Shown: positions 27,708 to 35,240 of the stretch, in pieces | How the letters are laid out: each line of letters opens with the position of its first letter | Numbering within the stretch: position 1 is the first letter of the stretch | Notes under the pieces: model-generated | What the model was told of the DNA's origin: nothing | Seen by the model: the letters and a program-made list of their open reading frames with translations, nothing else | Database searches by the model: none | Assembly: GCA_001784115.1 (NCBI GenBank) | Contig: MFPD01000013.1 | Span: 1 to 57,917 of the forward strand | DNA: 57,917 nt | Reading direction: 5' to 3' | Origin: Candidatus Levybacteria bacterium RIFCSPLOWO2_02_FULL_37_18 | Lineage (GTDB): Bacteria; Patescibacteriota; Microgenomatia; Levybacterales; UBA12049 | Position numbers and translations under genes: made by a program

Positions 27708-27711
27708 CTAT

Positions 27712-27969
27712 ATGAATAAAGGTAGTTTTGTTTACATAATGGCAAATATTAGGGAAACGCTTTACACAGGAGCAATAAATAGTTTAATACGTCGTGTTTT
27801 TGAACATAAAAATAATCTCATAAAAGGATTTGCTCAAAAATACAATCTTCACTTATTAGTTTATTATGAAGTTTTTGAAACAATAGAACAGACAATTATT
27901 AGAGAAAAACAAATTAAAGGTATGAATAGGGTAGACAAATTAAAAATGCTAAGGAAGTCCGATGCGTGA
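27712..27969 (+). CDS. GIY-YIG nuclease domain protein, copy 1
   Basis: 85 aa from ATG 27712; a longer open frame upstream (from 27613) covers the ferredoxin end and the repeat and is rejected. A bare GIY-YIG domain: GSFVYIMANIRETLYTGAI (the VYI...YTG pair), Arg/His helix RRVFEHKNN, and Glu in TIIREKQIKG. By eye about two thirds identical to the protein at 36265-36564 but lacking its last 16 residues. Such single-domain nucleases are abundant in Patescibacteria with no known role. A CATTCTGG-type palindrome abuts its start. Confidence 0.85.
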   Translation: MNKGSFVYIMANIRETLYTGAINSLIRRVFEHKNNLIKGFAQKYNLHLLVYYEVFETIEQTIIREKQIKGMNRVDKLKMLRKSDA

Positions 27970-28036
27970 TACGCCAAGAAGCAGAGATGCGTATTGTAAA
28001 AACTGCGGATTTAAAGACCCCTATTGCGGAGATTAG
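27962..28036 (+). CDS. 24-residue Cys-containing mini-ORF
   Basis: ATG 27962 to TAG 28034-28036, overlapping the end of the GIY-YIG gene by 8 nt, with a good Shine-Dalgarno-like AAGGAAG 5 nt before the ATG. The product contains YCKNCGFKDPYCGD, a CxxC plus a third Cys, reminiscent of a zinc knuckle. Nothing else supports it; it may be chance or the remnant of a larger gene. Confidence 0.3.
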   Translation: MRDTPRSRDAYCKNCGFKDPYCGD

Positions 28037-28112
28037 AAATTACTATTTTTACTTTATTTTTATTTGTAATTTATACCTGAAATTGATAGCATGGTAGTTG
28101 GAGTATTGTAAT

Positions 28113-29858
28113 ATGACCGACATACAGTGGCTTATAGGTGGAGAAGCGGGTTACGGCATTATGACAACCGGGGTAATGATGTCAAAAGTATTTACCCGGC
28201 TTGGATTGTCTGTTTTTGATTATGTGGAATATCCTTCTTTGATTCGGGGAGGACATAATGCATATTATGTCAGAGCTTCAGATGAAGAAATCTATTCACA
28301 AAGACGAGGGGTTGATATATTAGTTGCTTTAAATAGAGAAACAATAGACAAACATAAAAGTGAATTATCGCAAAACGCTGCTGTTATTTTTGATCCAACT
28401 TTAGTAAAAGTAGATCCGCAAGAATTGTTTTCAACAATACTCCAAGTTTCAGTTCCTTTATTAGAACTTGCCAATCAAGTTGGCGCAGACAGACTTATGA
28501 TTAATACGGTTTCGGTTGGATCATCTTTGGCATTGCTGTATAGCGATTTTTCTGTTTTAGAAAAAATCATGCAAGATGTGTTTAATAAAAAAGGGGAAGA
28601 AGTAGTTTTACTAAATATAAATACCTCAAAAGCCGGGTTTGATTTTGTGCAAAAAAATTTCCAAAACAAGTTCTTTGTTCACATAGAAAAACAAAAACAA
28701 AAAAATTTACTAATCGGCGGCGCAGAAGCTGTGGCATTAGGTGCAATTCGGGCAGGAGTTGGTTTTGCTGCAATGTATCCCATGACTCCAATTAATGGCA
28801 TTATGACAACGCTTGTTGCTCAAGCTTCAAAATATAATTTTGTAATAAAAGAGCCGGAAGATGAGATTGCGGGGATTAATATGGCAATTGGTGCATCCTA
28901 CGCCGGAGTTAGATCACTTGCAGCTACTTCAGGCGGCGGATTTTCTTTAATGGTGGAAAGTCTTGGTTTGGCAGCTCAAACAGAAGTTCCATTAGTGCTG
29001 GTTGAAGGAATGCGGCCAGGTCCTGCAACAGGAATGCCAACATGGACAGAGCAGGGAGATTTACGATTTGTGTTACACGCTGCTCAGGGAGATTTCCCAA
29101 GAATTATTATTGCTCCTGGGGATTTACTTGAATGTTTTACGTATACCTTGCATGCGTTTAACTTGGCTGAAAAATATCAGTTGCCGGTTATTATTTTGGT
29201 AGATAAATATAATATGGAGGGACACTCTTCGATTGCGATCGAAGAATTCAAGATTCAAGATTCAAGATTCAAGATTGAACGAGGAAAAATTCTTTCAGAT
29301 GAAGAGGCGGGAGTCCAAACTGACTATAAGAGATACGTGTTTGTCGAAGATGGAATTTCTCCTCGTTCTCTACCAGGACAGAAGGGTGGGATTGCGCTTT
29401 CAGGTTCGGACGAACACGACGAGCGGGGATTATATGACGAAGAGGCAGAAAATAGAAAAAAAATGGTAGATAAAAGGTTTAAAAAATTAGAAATGTGTTT
29501 GCCGGAAATTCCAGGACCTCAAATGTACGGTTTAGAAGACGCACCACTTACAATAGTCTCATTTGGTTCTACAAAACTGCCGATTTTAGAAGCAATGAAA
29601 TGGCTTGCCAAAGAAAATATTTTTATTAATTTTGTCCAAGTTGCATATCTTAATCCCCTCATTCCCGATCAGTTCAATTCAGCTATAAAAAATGCAAAGA
29701 AAACACTGGTTATTGAAAATAATCATCAAGGACAATTCCAGGGTTTACTAAGAGAGCATACGGGGTTTGTTTCGGATGATCATTTAAGAAAATACGACGG
29801 ACGGCCATTTTATCCGGAAGAAATAGTGGAAAAGGTGAAAGCTATGCTTTCATCCTGA
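28113..29858 (+). CDS. korA: 2-oxoacid:ferredoxin oxidoreductase, gamma-alpha subunit (KorA-like)
   Basis: 581 aa from ATG 28113, with GGAG at 28100-28103. The first 190 residues are the gamma domain (IQWLIGGEAGYGIMTTGVMM, YPSLIRGGHNAYYVR), the rest the alpha domain (GAIRAGVGFAAMYPMTPI, EPEDEIAGINMAIGASYAG, TSGGGFSLMVE, EGMRPGPATGMPTWTEQGD). With KorB it decarboxylates 2-oxoacids to acyl-CoA and reduces ferredoxin, or runs in reverse. A heptad repeat at 29245-29276 inserts FKIQDSRFKI near residue 380. The stop TGA is part of a CATCCTGAG palindromic element. Substrate (pyruvate, 2-oxoglutarate or other) cannot be read from sequence. Confidence 0.9.
   Translation: MTDIQWLIGGEAGYGIMTTGVMMSKVFTRLGLSVFDYVEYPSLIRGGHNAYYVRASDEEIYSQRRGVDILVALNRETIDKHKSELSQNAAVIFDPTLVKVDPQELFSTILQVSVPLLELANQVGADRLMINTVSVGSSLALLYSDFSVLEKIMQDVFNKKGEEVVLLNINTSKAGFDFVQKNFQNKFFVHIEKQKQKNLLIGGAEAVALGAIRAGVGFAAMYPMTPINGIMTTLVAQASKYNFVIKEPEDEIAGINMAIGASYAGVRSLAATSGGGFSLMVESLGLAAQTEVPLVLVEGMRPGPATGMPTWTEQGDLRFVLHAAQGDFPRIIIAPGDLLECFTYTLHAFNLAEKYQLPVIILVDKYNMEGHSSIAIEEFKIQDSRFKIERGKILSDEEAGVQTDYKRYVFVEDGISPRSLPGQKGGIALSGSDEHDERGLYDEEAENRKKMVDKRFKKLEMCLPEIPGPQMYGLEDAPLTIVSFGSTKLPILEAMKWLAKENIFINFVQVAYLNPLIPDQFNSAIKNAKKTLVIENNHQGQFQGLLREHTGFVSDDHLRKYDGRPFYPEEIVEKVKAMLSS
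29245..29276. repeat. heptanucleotide repeat inside korA
   Basis: AATTCAA followed by three GATTCAA and GATT; read as EFKIQDSRFKIE. Confidence 0.9.
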
Positions 29859-29923
29859 GCGCATGCGAAGGATCCCCTGAATAAGGAAAGAGATTTCTCA
29901 CATTCGTTCGGAATGACATTTTA
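29851..29923. repeat. CATCCTGAG/GGAATGACA palindromic element between korA and korB
   Basis: TCATCCTGAGCGCATGCGAAGGATCC ... in parts, ending CATTCGTTCGGAATGACA; the TGA within CATCCTGAG is the korA stop. Confidence 0.8.
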
Positions 29924-29929
29924 GAACAT

Positions 29930-30820
29930 ATGACAGAGCTAAAAGATTTAGAAATTACCTATGATAAACCCAACTGGTGTCCGGGGTGTGGTGATTTTGG
30001 CGTGTGGGTATCTTTAAAAAATGCAATAGTACAACTTGGTTTAAATCCTTGGGAAGTTGTGTTGGTTTCGGGAATTGGGTGTTCAAGCAAACTTCCTTAT
30101 TGGGTCAAAACATATGGGTTCAATGGTCTTCATGGTAGACCCATGCCGGTTGCAGAAGGAATAAAACTGGCAAATCATGGTTTGACGGTAATTGTGATTG
30201 GAGGAGACGGAGACCAATATGGAGAAGGAGGAAATCATTTATTGCATGCTGCCAGGAGAAATATAGACTTGACAGTAATAGTTCACAACAACCAAGTATA
30301 TGGGTTAACCACAGGCCAGTTTTCTCCAACAACTGATATCGGAGAAAAAAACAAAGCAAATCCAAACCCAATTATGGAAGCGCCTGTTAATCCAATTGAG
30401 TTTGCCTTAGCAGCTGGGGCAACCTACGTTGCCAGAGGATTTGCTGGAGACCACAAGCAGGAAACAGAGCTGATTACGGCAGGCATTAAGCATAAAGGGT
30501 TTGCAATGATTGACATCATGCAACCATGTGTTACGTTTAATCACAAAAACACATTTTCTTGGTTTTATGAGCGAGTATATACATTAGAACAAGAGGGGCA
30601 TGATATAAAAGATAAAATAAAGGCATTTCAAAGAGCAGAAGAATGGCCTCTGAGACGACCATTATCAGAGGGAGAAAAAGAGAAAGTTGCCACGGGAATT
30701 TTTTATCAAGAAGATCGTCCGACATGGGAAGATGTAACCCCGCAATTGGGTTCGACACCGCTCGTAAAACACACTATAGACAACCGTGATATTACTCTGC
30801 TTTTGGAGGAATTGATGTAA
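29930..30820 (+). CDS. korB: 2-oxoacid:ferredoxin oxidoreductase, beta subunit (KorB-like)
   Basis: 296 aa, thiamine diphosphate-binding subunit. NWCPGCGDFGVW and GIGCSSKLPYW and a later QPCVTFNHKN supply the four Cys of the [4Fe-4S] cluster; GGDGDQYGEGGNHLLHAARRN and NNQVYGLTTGQFSPT are the TPP/Mg motifs. Works with KorA and ferredoxin; strict need for Fe-S clusters fits the SUF operon upstream. Start ATG 29930, 6 nt after the palindromic element. Confidence 0.92.
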   Translation: MTELKDLEITYDKPNWCPGCGDFGVWVSLKNAIVQLGLNPWEVVLVSGIGCSSKLPYWVKTYGFNGLHGRPMPVAEGIKLANHGLTVIVIGGDGDQYGEGGNHLLHAARRNIDLTVIVHNNQVYGLTTGQFSPTTDIGEKNKANPNPIMEAPVNPIEFALAAGATYVARGFAGDHKQETELITAGIKHKGFAMIDIMQPCVTFNHKNTFSWFYERVYTLEQEGHDIKDKIKAFQRAEEWPLRRPLSEGEKEKVATGIFYQEDRPTWEDVTPQLGSTPLVKHTIDNRDITLLLEELM

Positions 30821-30867
30821 TCTGTGTCATTGTTTCGCCTCTTTTAAATCCAAAATGTGAAAACCAC

Positions 30868-30893
30868 AAAAAAACCTCTCAATAAGAGAGGTT
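30868..30893 (-). terminator. intrinsic terminator of the SAM-like RNA
   Basis: 8-bp perfect hairpin, arms 30873-30880 and 30886-30893 (AACCTCTC/GAGAGGTT), followed on the minus strand by seven T. Confidence 0.85.
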
Positions 30894-30973
30894 GAAATGC
30901 GAATCCTTCCCTTAGGGTTGCTGGATGGATCAACGGGCAAGATCCCTCCCCCATCACTCTTGATTTAGTTTAT
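30868..30973 (-). ncRNA. orphan SAM-I-like riboswitch / small RNA
   Basis: Minus-strand transcript bounded by its own promoter (30980-31008) and a strong terminator (30868-30893). It contains ATCAAGAG, GGGGGAGGGA, TTGCCC, TTGATCC and AGCAACC in the order and spacing of the SAM-I core; GATGG pairs with CCATC (P2-like), and CCC-TAA-GGG gives a small P3-like hairpin. GGGAGG can pair with CCTCTC of the terminator, the expected antiterminator. The 3' part differs from the standard AAGGTGC-AATTCC. No minus-strand gene follows; readthrough would be antisense to korB. Call rests on memory of the SAM-I consensus, not a model search. Confidence 0.45.
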
Positions 30974-30979
30974 ATTGTG

Positions 30980-31008
30980 AGTATAAAAGAAGCAAAAAAA
31001 TTTGTCAA
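30980..31008 (-). promoter_or_regulatory. consensus promoter of the SAM-like RNA
   Basis: On the minus strand TTGACA (31003-31008), 17 nt, TATACT (30980-30985). Start expected near 30973. Its -35 abuts the T-tract of the upstream minus-strand terminator. Confidence 0.75.
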
Positions 31009-31009
31009 T

Positions 31010-31040
31010 AAAGAAAACCCCTCACCATGTTGGCAAGGGG
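31010..31040 (-). terminator. intrinsic terminator of the DUF5679 transcription unit
   Basis: CCCCT (31018-31022) pairs with AGGGG (31036-31040), with inner CCA/TGG; on the minus strand a TTTTCTTT tract follows. Confidence 0.75.
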
Positions 31041-31057
31041 AATCTTTTCTTGATTAA

Positions 31058-31073
31058 AAAACTCTAGAGTTTT
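31058..31073. terminator. AAAACTCTAGAGTTTT palindrome after the DUF5679 gene
   Basis: Perfect 16-nt palindrome, followed by T residues in the minus direction; a weak additional terminator or just a dyad. Confidence 0.4.
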
Positions 31074-31092
31074 CAAGAACCAGAGCTTATGT

Positions 31093-31236
31093 TTACGATG
31101 CTCCAATTTTGTACATTCCCGTACCACAAACTGGACATTTACCTTTTAATGCCGGTTTACCATTTTTCATGGTAACTTTTTGAGCATTTGGATCATCTCT
31201 TTTTGCTCTGCATTTTACACAATACATGGATGCCAT
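31093..31236 (-). CDS. DUF5679 small zinc-ribbon protein
   Basis: 47 aa. Two CxxC pairs, MYCVKCRAKRD and GKCPVCGTGMYKIG, with the conserved VTMKNGKPALKG between them; this is the DUF5679 pattern, common in Patescibacteria and other bacteria. Probably binds one zinc ion; function unknown. Start ATG at 31236 preceded by a strong GGGAGGTGAG ribosome site, rare in this window. Downstream of the small membrane protein gene on the same strand, with a terminator at 31010-31040. Confidence 0.88.
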   Translation of the reverse strand: MASMYCVKCRAKRDDPNAQKVTMKNGKPALKGKCPVCGTGMYKIGAS

Positions 31237-31276
31237 GGGTAGACTCACCTCCCTCCATCGAGTAAAACTCGACTAT

Positions 31277-31540
31277 TTACCTGTAAGAAATAAATGGAAT
31301 AGCTAATACGTTGTTTTTTAATGCGTAAAAAAGGAAAATTTCTACAGCGATTATTACAAAGGTAAGAATAAGCGTTTTAAAAAGATCAAATACTATATGA
31401 GACGTATCGTATAATCCTGCCGTACTGTTTTCTTTTGCATCTGATTGAAGATGAAGCGATGTCTTTTGCGTTTGTAAAAGAGATATATGCTTACTATCTG
31501 TTTTCTCTTTCTCAAGGCGAGTTTTCCTGTGCTTACTCAT
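31277..31540 (-). CDS. small single-pass membrane protein
   Basis: 87 aa, unrecognised. Basic and polar N-terminal half (SKHRKTRLEKEKTDSKH), then one membrane helix about 53-75 (LFKTLILTFVIIAVEIFLFY) and a short tail. It is expressed from the divergent promoter at 31552-31581, whose start site lies about 5 nt before the ATG. Cotranscribed with the DUF5679 gene. Confidence 0.7.
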   Translation of the reverse strand: MSKHRKTRLEKEKTDSKHISLLQTQKTSLHLQSDAKENSTAGLYDTSHIVFDLFKTLILTFVIIAVEIFLFYALKNNVLAIPFISYR

Positions 31541-31551
31541 GTGATAGGCAA

Positions 31552-31592
31552 AGATTACACTATTGACACCGAGGCTGTCAAGAGGCTAATAT
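31552..31592. promoter_or_regulatory. overlapping divergent promoters sharing a palindromic -35 region
   Basis: Plus strand: TTGACA 31563-31568, 18 nt, TAATAT 31587-31592. Minus strand: TTGACA (31576-31581), 18 nt, TAATCT (31552-31557). The two -35 boxes form TTGACA-CCGAGGC-TGTCAA. Both transcripts should start within a few nucleotides of the start codons of their genes. Confidence 0.7.
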
Positions 31593-31602
31593 GAATCTTA
31601 TT

Positions 31603-32061
31603 ATGGTTTTTAATTTTGAATTATTAGTTTTGGCAATTACAATTGTTTGGTTGATAATATTAAGCGTTTTCTTTTTTCAAGCTTGGACTCACTACAATTC
31701 ACTTATTAAAGGTGCTTCAGGGAAAACACTTCAACATGTTTTAGATTCCTTGGTAAAAGATGGAGAAAAAAATAGAAAAGATATTGACGGATTAAAGATA
31801 ATTTGTGATAGAATCGAAAAAGAAGGACGATTACACATCCAAAAAATCGGCCTTTTGCGATTCAATCCTTTTAAAGATACAGGAGGAGATCAAAGCTTTG
31901 TTTTGGCTTTAGTAGATGGACAAAATACAGGCGTTGTCATTTCTGGAATTTATTCCCGGTTGGGGACACGATGGTATGCAAAGAGAGTTATTGAAGGAAA
32001 GGGAATCGAACACGAACTCTCAGATGAGGAAAAACAAGCTCTCAAATCCGCAAAAGTGTAA
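31603..32061 (+). CDS. DUF4446 family membrane-anchored protein
   Basis: 152 aa from ATG 31603; an ATG at 31591 overlaps the -10 box and would lie upstream of the expected transcript start. N-terminal membrane helix about 4-25 (LVLAITIVWLIILSVFFF), a helical stalk, and the C-terminal DUF4446 domain IQKIGLLRFNPFKDTGGDQS, FVLALVDGQNTGVVISG, YSRLGTRWYAK, EHELSDEEKQAL. The family is common in Firmicutes (near parB) and Patescibacteria and has no known function. Confidence 0.88.
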   Translation: MVFNFELLVLAITIVWLIILSVFFFQAWTHYNSLIKGASGKTLQHVLDSLVKDGEKNRKDIDGLKIICDRIEKEGRLHIQKIGLLRFNPFKDTGGDQSFVLALVDGQNTGVVISGIYSRLGTRWYAKRVIEGKGIEHELSDEEKQALKSAKV

Positions 32062-32066
32062 TACTT

Positions 32067-33227
32067 ATGACTAAAACAAAATCAATCCTTATTCTTGTTG
32101 TCGTCTTTGTTGTTTCTACCCTATTGTCATATTGGTTTTTTTTGGGCTCAACGCTAAATCTTCAGAAACAAGTTGTGAAGCCTCATATCCCAAATAGTAA
32201 TGGTGCGTTAAGTTTTGATGATACTAAGCCAAAGACAGAAAGTTGTCCTTTAAATGGAGCTTTATACTCAAAGGACCAAAGACAGTGGTGGGAGACGCAT
32301 AGACCGCTAGGGATTATGGTAGAAAACCACGAAAATTCCCGGCCGCAATCGGGAATTATAGGCGCAGACGTAGTGTACGAAGTAATTTCAGAAGGCGGCA
32401 TTACACGCTTCTTAACAATATTCTATTGCAGAGACGCCGGGCAAGTTGGACCAATCAGGTCTGCTCGGACGTACTTTTTAGACATTATTTCAGAATACGG
32501 AGACTCACCCTTATATGTTCACGTCGGAGGAGCAAATACAGATGGGCCGGCAAACGCGTTGGGCCAAATAGAGCAGTATGGTTGGGTTGGGTATAATGAT
32601 ATAAATCAATTTTCTGTTGGATTTCCTACTTTTTGGAGAGACTACGACAGACTTGGACATGAAACCGCAACCGAGCATACGATGTATTCGACTACTAAAA
32701 AATTGTGGGATTTGGCAAAATTGCGAGGATTAACCAATGTTGATAAAAAAGGAAACCCATGGGACGGTAAATTTGTACCGTATTCTTTCAAAGACGATGC
32801 TTCTCCGACACAGCGGGGAAATCCCCAAACAATCCATTTGGAATTTTGGAAAAATTATTCTAACTACTTCGTAGATTGGATATACGATAAAGAAGCAAAT
32901 ATATACAAAAGAAACAACGGCGGTAAACAGCATATTGACCGCGATAACAACAAGCAAATAACCGTAAAGAACATAGTTGTATTGTTTATGCAGGAAAACA
33001 GTGCAAATGACGGGTATGAAAATAATCTCCATCTTTTGTATAAGACAAAGGGAATAGGAAGAGCAACCATATTTATGGATGGACAAAAAATAACAGGTAC
33101 ATGGAGAAAAGAAACTCGAACCTCTCGCATGCAAATTTTTGACTCAGCAGGATTGCCTGTTAAATTTGATAGAGGAGTATTATGGTTTGATATACTGCCC
33201 ATAGACGGAGTTGCAACAGTACAGTAA
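32067..33227 (+). CDS. DUF3048 (YerB-like) secreted protein
   Basis: 386 aa. N-terminal anchor (ILILVVVFVVSTLLSYWFF), then RPLGIMVENHENSRPQSGI, ADVVYEVISEGGITRFLTIFY, GPIRSARTYFLDI, HVGGANTDGP, and a C-terminal DUF3048C domain. YerB-like proteins are surface lipoproteins in Firmicutes of unclear function; here the anchor is a transmembrane helix. It lies 5 nt after the DUF4446 gene. Two Cys (CPLNG, FYCRDAG) might form a disulfide. Confidence 0.88.
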   Translation: MTKTKSILILVVVFVVSTLLSYWFFLGSTLNLQKQVVKPHIPNSNGALSFDDTKPKTESCPLNGALYSKDQRQWWETHRPLGIMVENHENSRPQSGIIGADVVYEVISEGGITRFLTIFYCRDAGQVGPIRSARTYFLDIISEYGDSPLYVHVGGANTDGPANALGQIEQYGWVGYNDINQFSVGFPTFWRDYDRLGHETATEHTMYSTTKKLWDLAKLRGLTNVDKKGNPWDGKFVPYSFKDDASPTQRGNPQTIHLEFWKNYSNYFVDWIYDKEANIYKRNNGGKQHIDRDNNKQITVKNIVVLFMQENSANDGYENNLHLLYKTKGIGRATIFMDGQKITGTWRKETRTSRMQIFDSAGLPVKFDRGVLWFDILPIDGVATVQ

Positions 33228-33235
33228 ATTCGGGG

Positions 33236-33263
33236 TTTACAAATTATAAAAAACTGATATACT
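33236..33263 (+). promoter_or_regulatory. promoter upstream of HTH-secDF unit
   Basis: TTTACA 33236-33241, 16 nt, TATACT 33258-33263, about 25 nt before the ATG 33289. Confidence 0.5.
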
Positions 33264-33288
33264 GTGTGCGATCATATCAGATGGGCTT

Positions 33289-33864
33289 ATGTTATCGGAT
33301 TTAATTACTTCACAGTCACGAATAAAGTTACTTACTGTTTTTCTTACGAGTCCTTACGACATGCTTCATGTTAGAGAGCTTGTTAGAAGGACGGGAGATG
33401 AGATAAACGCAGTCAGACGGGAGCTTTCGTTTTTAGAAAAAAAAGGAATCTTTAGCAAAGAGCAGCGGGCAAACAGGTTATATTATTTTCTGTCTCGAAA
33501 TTATCCGTTTTACAATGACTTACTAAGACTTGGGGCAAAAATTGTCGGTCTTGGGTCAGAAATATTAAAAAATAGACCAAAATTAGGAAAAATTAAATAC
33601 ATAATGTTTTCCGGAGGATTTGTAAAAAGAATTAAAAAAAATAACGATTCCGTAGACGTACTCGTAGTAGGTACAATAGTTTTGCCGGAACTTGCACTTT
33701 TGATTCGAAATGAAGAAAAACGTTTATCAACAGAAATAAATTACACTGTTATGTCAGAAGATGAATTTGATTTTAGAAAAAAGAAAAATGACCCGTTTAT
33801 TTCTTCCATATTGGCAGGTTCCCGGGTCATGCTTATAGGTGATGAAGAAAGCATGCTTGCATGA
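33289..33864 (+). CDS. winged-helix protein with nucleotidyltransferase-like domain
   Basis: 191 aa. Residues about 1-75 form an ArsR-like winged helix (SRIKLLTVFLTSP, DEINAVRRELSFLEKKGI, RANRLYYFL). Residues about 100-185 resemble a MNT-type nucleotidyltransferase fold (KYIMFSGGFVKRI, SVDVLVVG). The canonical GS and DxD metal site is only partly kept (SGG, SVD), so catalysis is doubtful. Such fusions are frequent in Patescibacteria. The ATG of secD overlaps its stop (ATGA), suggesting it regulates or senses something tied to SecDF. Confidence 0.8.
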   Translation: MLSDLITSQSRIKLLTVFLTSPYDMLHVRELVRRTGDEINAVRRELSFLEKKGIFSKEQRANRLYYFLSRNYPFYNDLLRLGAKIVGLGSEILKNRPKLGKIKYIMFSGGFVKRIKKNNDSVDVLVVGTIVLPELALLIRNEEKRLSTEINYTVMSEDEFDFRKKKNDPFISSILAGSRVMLIGDEESMLA

Positions 33865-35129
33865 AACAAAGTCGACTCCTACCGTGGTTAATACCGTTAT
33901 TGACCTTTTTATCTATTTATATTGATACTTCTTCTGCTTTGGTAGTACCCTGGTTAAAAATTAATCGGGACATTTCTTTTCATAAAGGGTTAGATTTGGC
34001 AGGCGGGACAAGCGTAACACTTAAAGCAGACATGAGTAAAATTCCCAACGATCAAAAAAAACAGGCACTTGATAGTGCTAAAGACGTAATAGAAAGAAGG
34101 GTAAATTTGTTTGGCGTAAGAGAACCGGTTGTAAGAAGTGTTTTTTCGGCACGAGACGCACGAGTTGTTGTCGAACTTCCAGGAGTAGCAGACGTAAAGC
34201 AGGCAGCTGCTTTAGTTGGAAAAACAGCGCAACTGGAGTTTCGCAAAGTTGGGGATGCAACTGCGTCTGCCGAGATTGAAGAAAAAAGCACTCCGACAGG
34301 ACTTACCGGTGCAGATATTAAAAGCGCTCAGGTTTCATTTGACAATCAACGAAGCGGAGAACCTGTTGTCGCTTTTACGATTGCTGATAAAAGTCAAAAA
34401 AAATTCTTTGACACGACCACTCGACTCATTGGTAAACGGATGGCAATATTTTTAGATAATCAATTTATTTCAGCGCCAACTGTCCAAAATGCCATCAGAG
34501 ACAGCGGACAAATTAGCGGAAGATTCACAACCGAAGAAGCAAAACGGCTGGCAACTCAATTAAATGCCGGAGCATTGCCTGTTCCGTTATCAATTCTAGA
34601 ACAGAAAACGATTGGCGCGACGTTAGGACAATCGTCTCTTGAAAAAAGTTTGTTTGCCGCTGCGGTTGGATTTTTAGCAATTGTCATTTTTATGACTGTT
34701 TTGTACGGATGGCTTGGAGTTGTAGCAAGTGTTTCGTTGGTATTATACTCTTTGTTTACGCTTGTCTTATTCAAGCTTATTCCTATAACTCTGACTCTTG
34801 CCGGAATTGCCGGATTTATTCTTTCGATTGGCATGGCGGTTGACGCAAATATTTTAATTTTTGAGAGAATGAGAGAGGAAAAAAGAAAAGGAAAGACACC
34901 TTATATTGCTTTGGAGCTTGGATTTACAAGAGCTTGGTCTTCAATTCGGGATTCAAATATTTCCAGTATTATTACTGCTTTTATTTTGTTTCAGTTTGGT
35001 ACGGGGACAGTCAGGGGATTTGCGATAACATTATTTTTGGGTGTGGTGGTGTCGATGTTTACAGCAATAAATGTAACACGGACAATACTGCGAATAATAT
35101 ATAGAGAAAACTCGAAGCACGAAATTTGA
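33861..35129 (+). CDS. secD: SecD, protein translocation subunit
   Basis: 422 aa. First membrane helix, then FHKGLDLAGGTSVTLKAD (D1 motif of SecD), VIERRVNLFGVREPVV, and the C-terminal membrane block with LTLAGIAGFILSIGMAVDANILIFERMREE, the transmission-coupled GxxAD-type motif. SecD uses the proton gradient to pull exported proteins through SecYEG. Shorter than E. coli SecD (615 aa), as in many small-genome bacteria. Overlaps the HTH gene by 4 nt. Confidence 0.95.
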   Translation: MKQSRLLPWLIPLLTFLSIYIDTSSALVVPWLKINRDISFHKGLDLAGGTSVTLKADMSKIPNDQKKQALDSAKDVIERRVNLFGVREPVVRSVFSARDARVVVELPGVADVKQAAALVGKTAQLEFRKVGDATASAEIEEKSTPTGLTGADIKSAQVSFDNQRSGEPVVAFTIADKSQKKFFDTTTRLIGKRMAIFLDNQFISAPTVQNAIRDSGQISGRFTTEEAKRLATQLNAGALPVPLSILEQKTIGATLGQSSLEKSLFAAAVGFLAIVIFMTVLYGWLGVVASVSLVLYSLFTLVLFKLIPITLTLAGIAGFILSIGMAVDANILIFERMREEKRKGKTPYIALELGFTRAWSSIRDSNISSIITAFILFQFGTGTVRGFAITLFLGVVVSMFTAINVTRTILRIIYRENSKHEI

Positions 35130-35240
35130 AATACGAAACAAATCTAAATGTTCAAAAATACAAAATTCAAAACGTTTTAAACATTCGTAAATTTAAGTTT
35201 TGAAAATTGTTTCGAGTTTCGATATTCGGATTTAAAGATT
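35110..35240. repeat. long degenerate heptad palindrome between secD and secF
   Basis: Reads in 7-nt steps (ATTTGAAA, TACGAAA, CAAATCT, AAATGTT, CAAAAAT, ACAAAAT, TCAAAAC, then GTTTTAA and the reverse complements up to GTTTCGAGTTTCGATATTCG). Left and right halves are complementary, making one large imperfect hairpin. Related to 46146-46262. Confidence 0.75.

Noticed and set aside
27613-27711. N-terminal extension of the first GIY-YIG gene
   Set aside because: It would overlap the ferredoxin gene and translate the CATTCTGG repeat; the GIY-YIG domain starts at ATG 27712, like its relative.
30868-30973. SRP RNA, 6S RNA or tmRNA for the minus-strand small RNA
   Set aside because: The SRP signature GGUCAGG/GGAAGGAAGC is not present, length and lack of a tag reading frame exclude tmRNA; the SAM-I-like core fits better.
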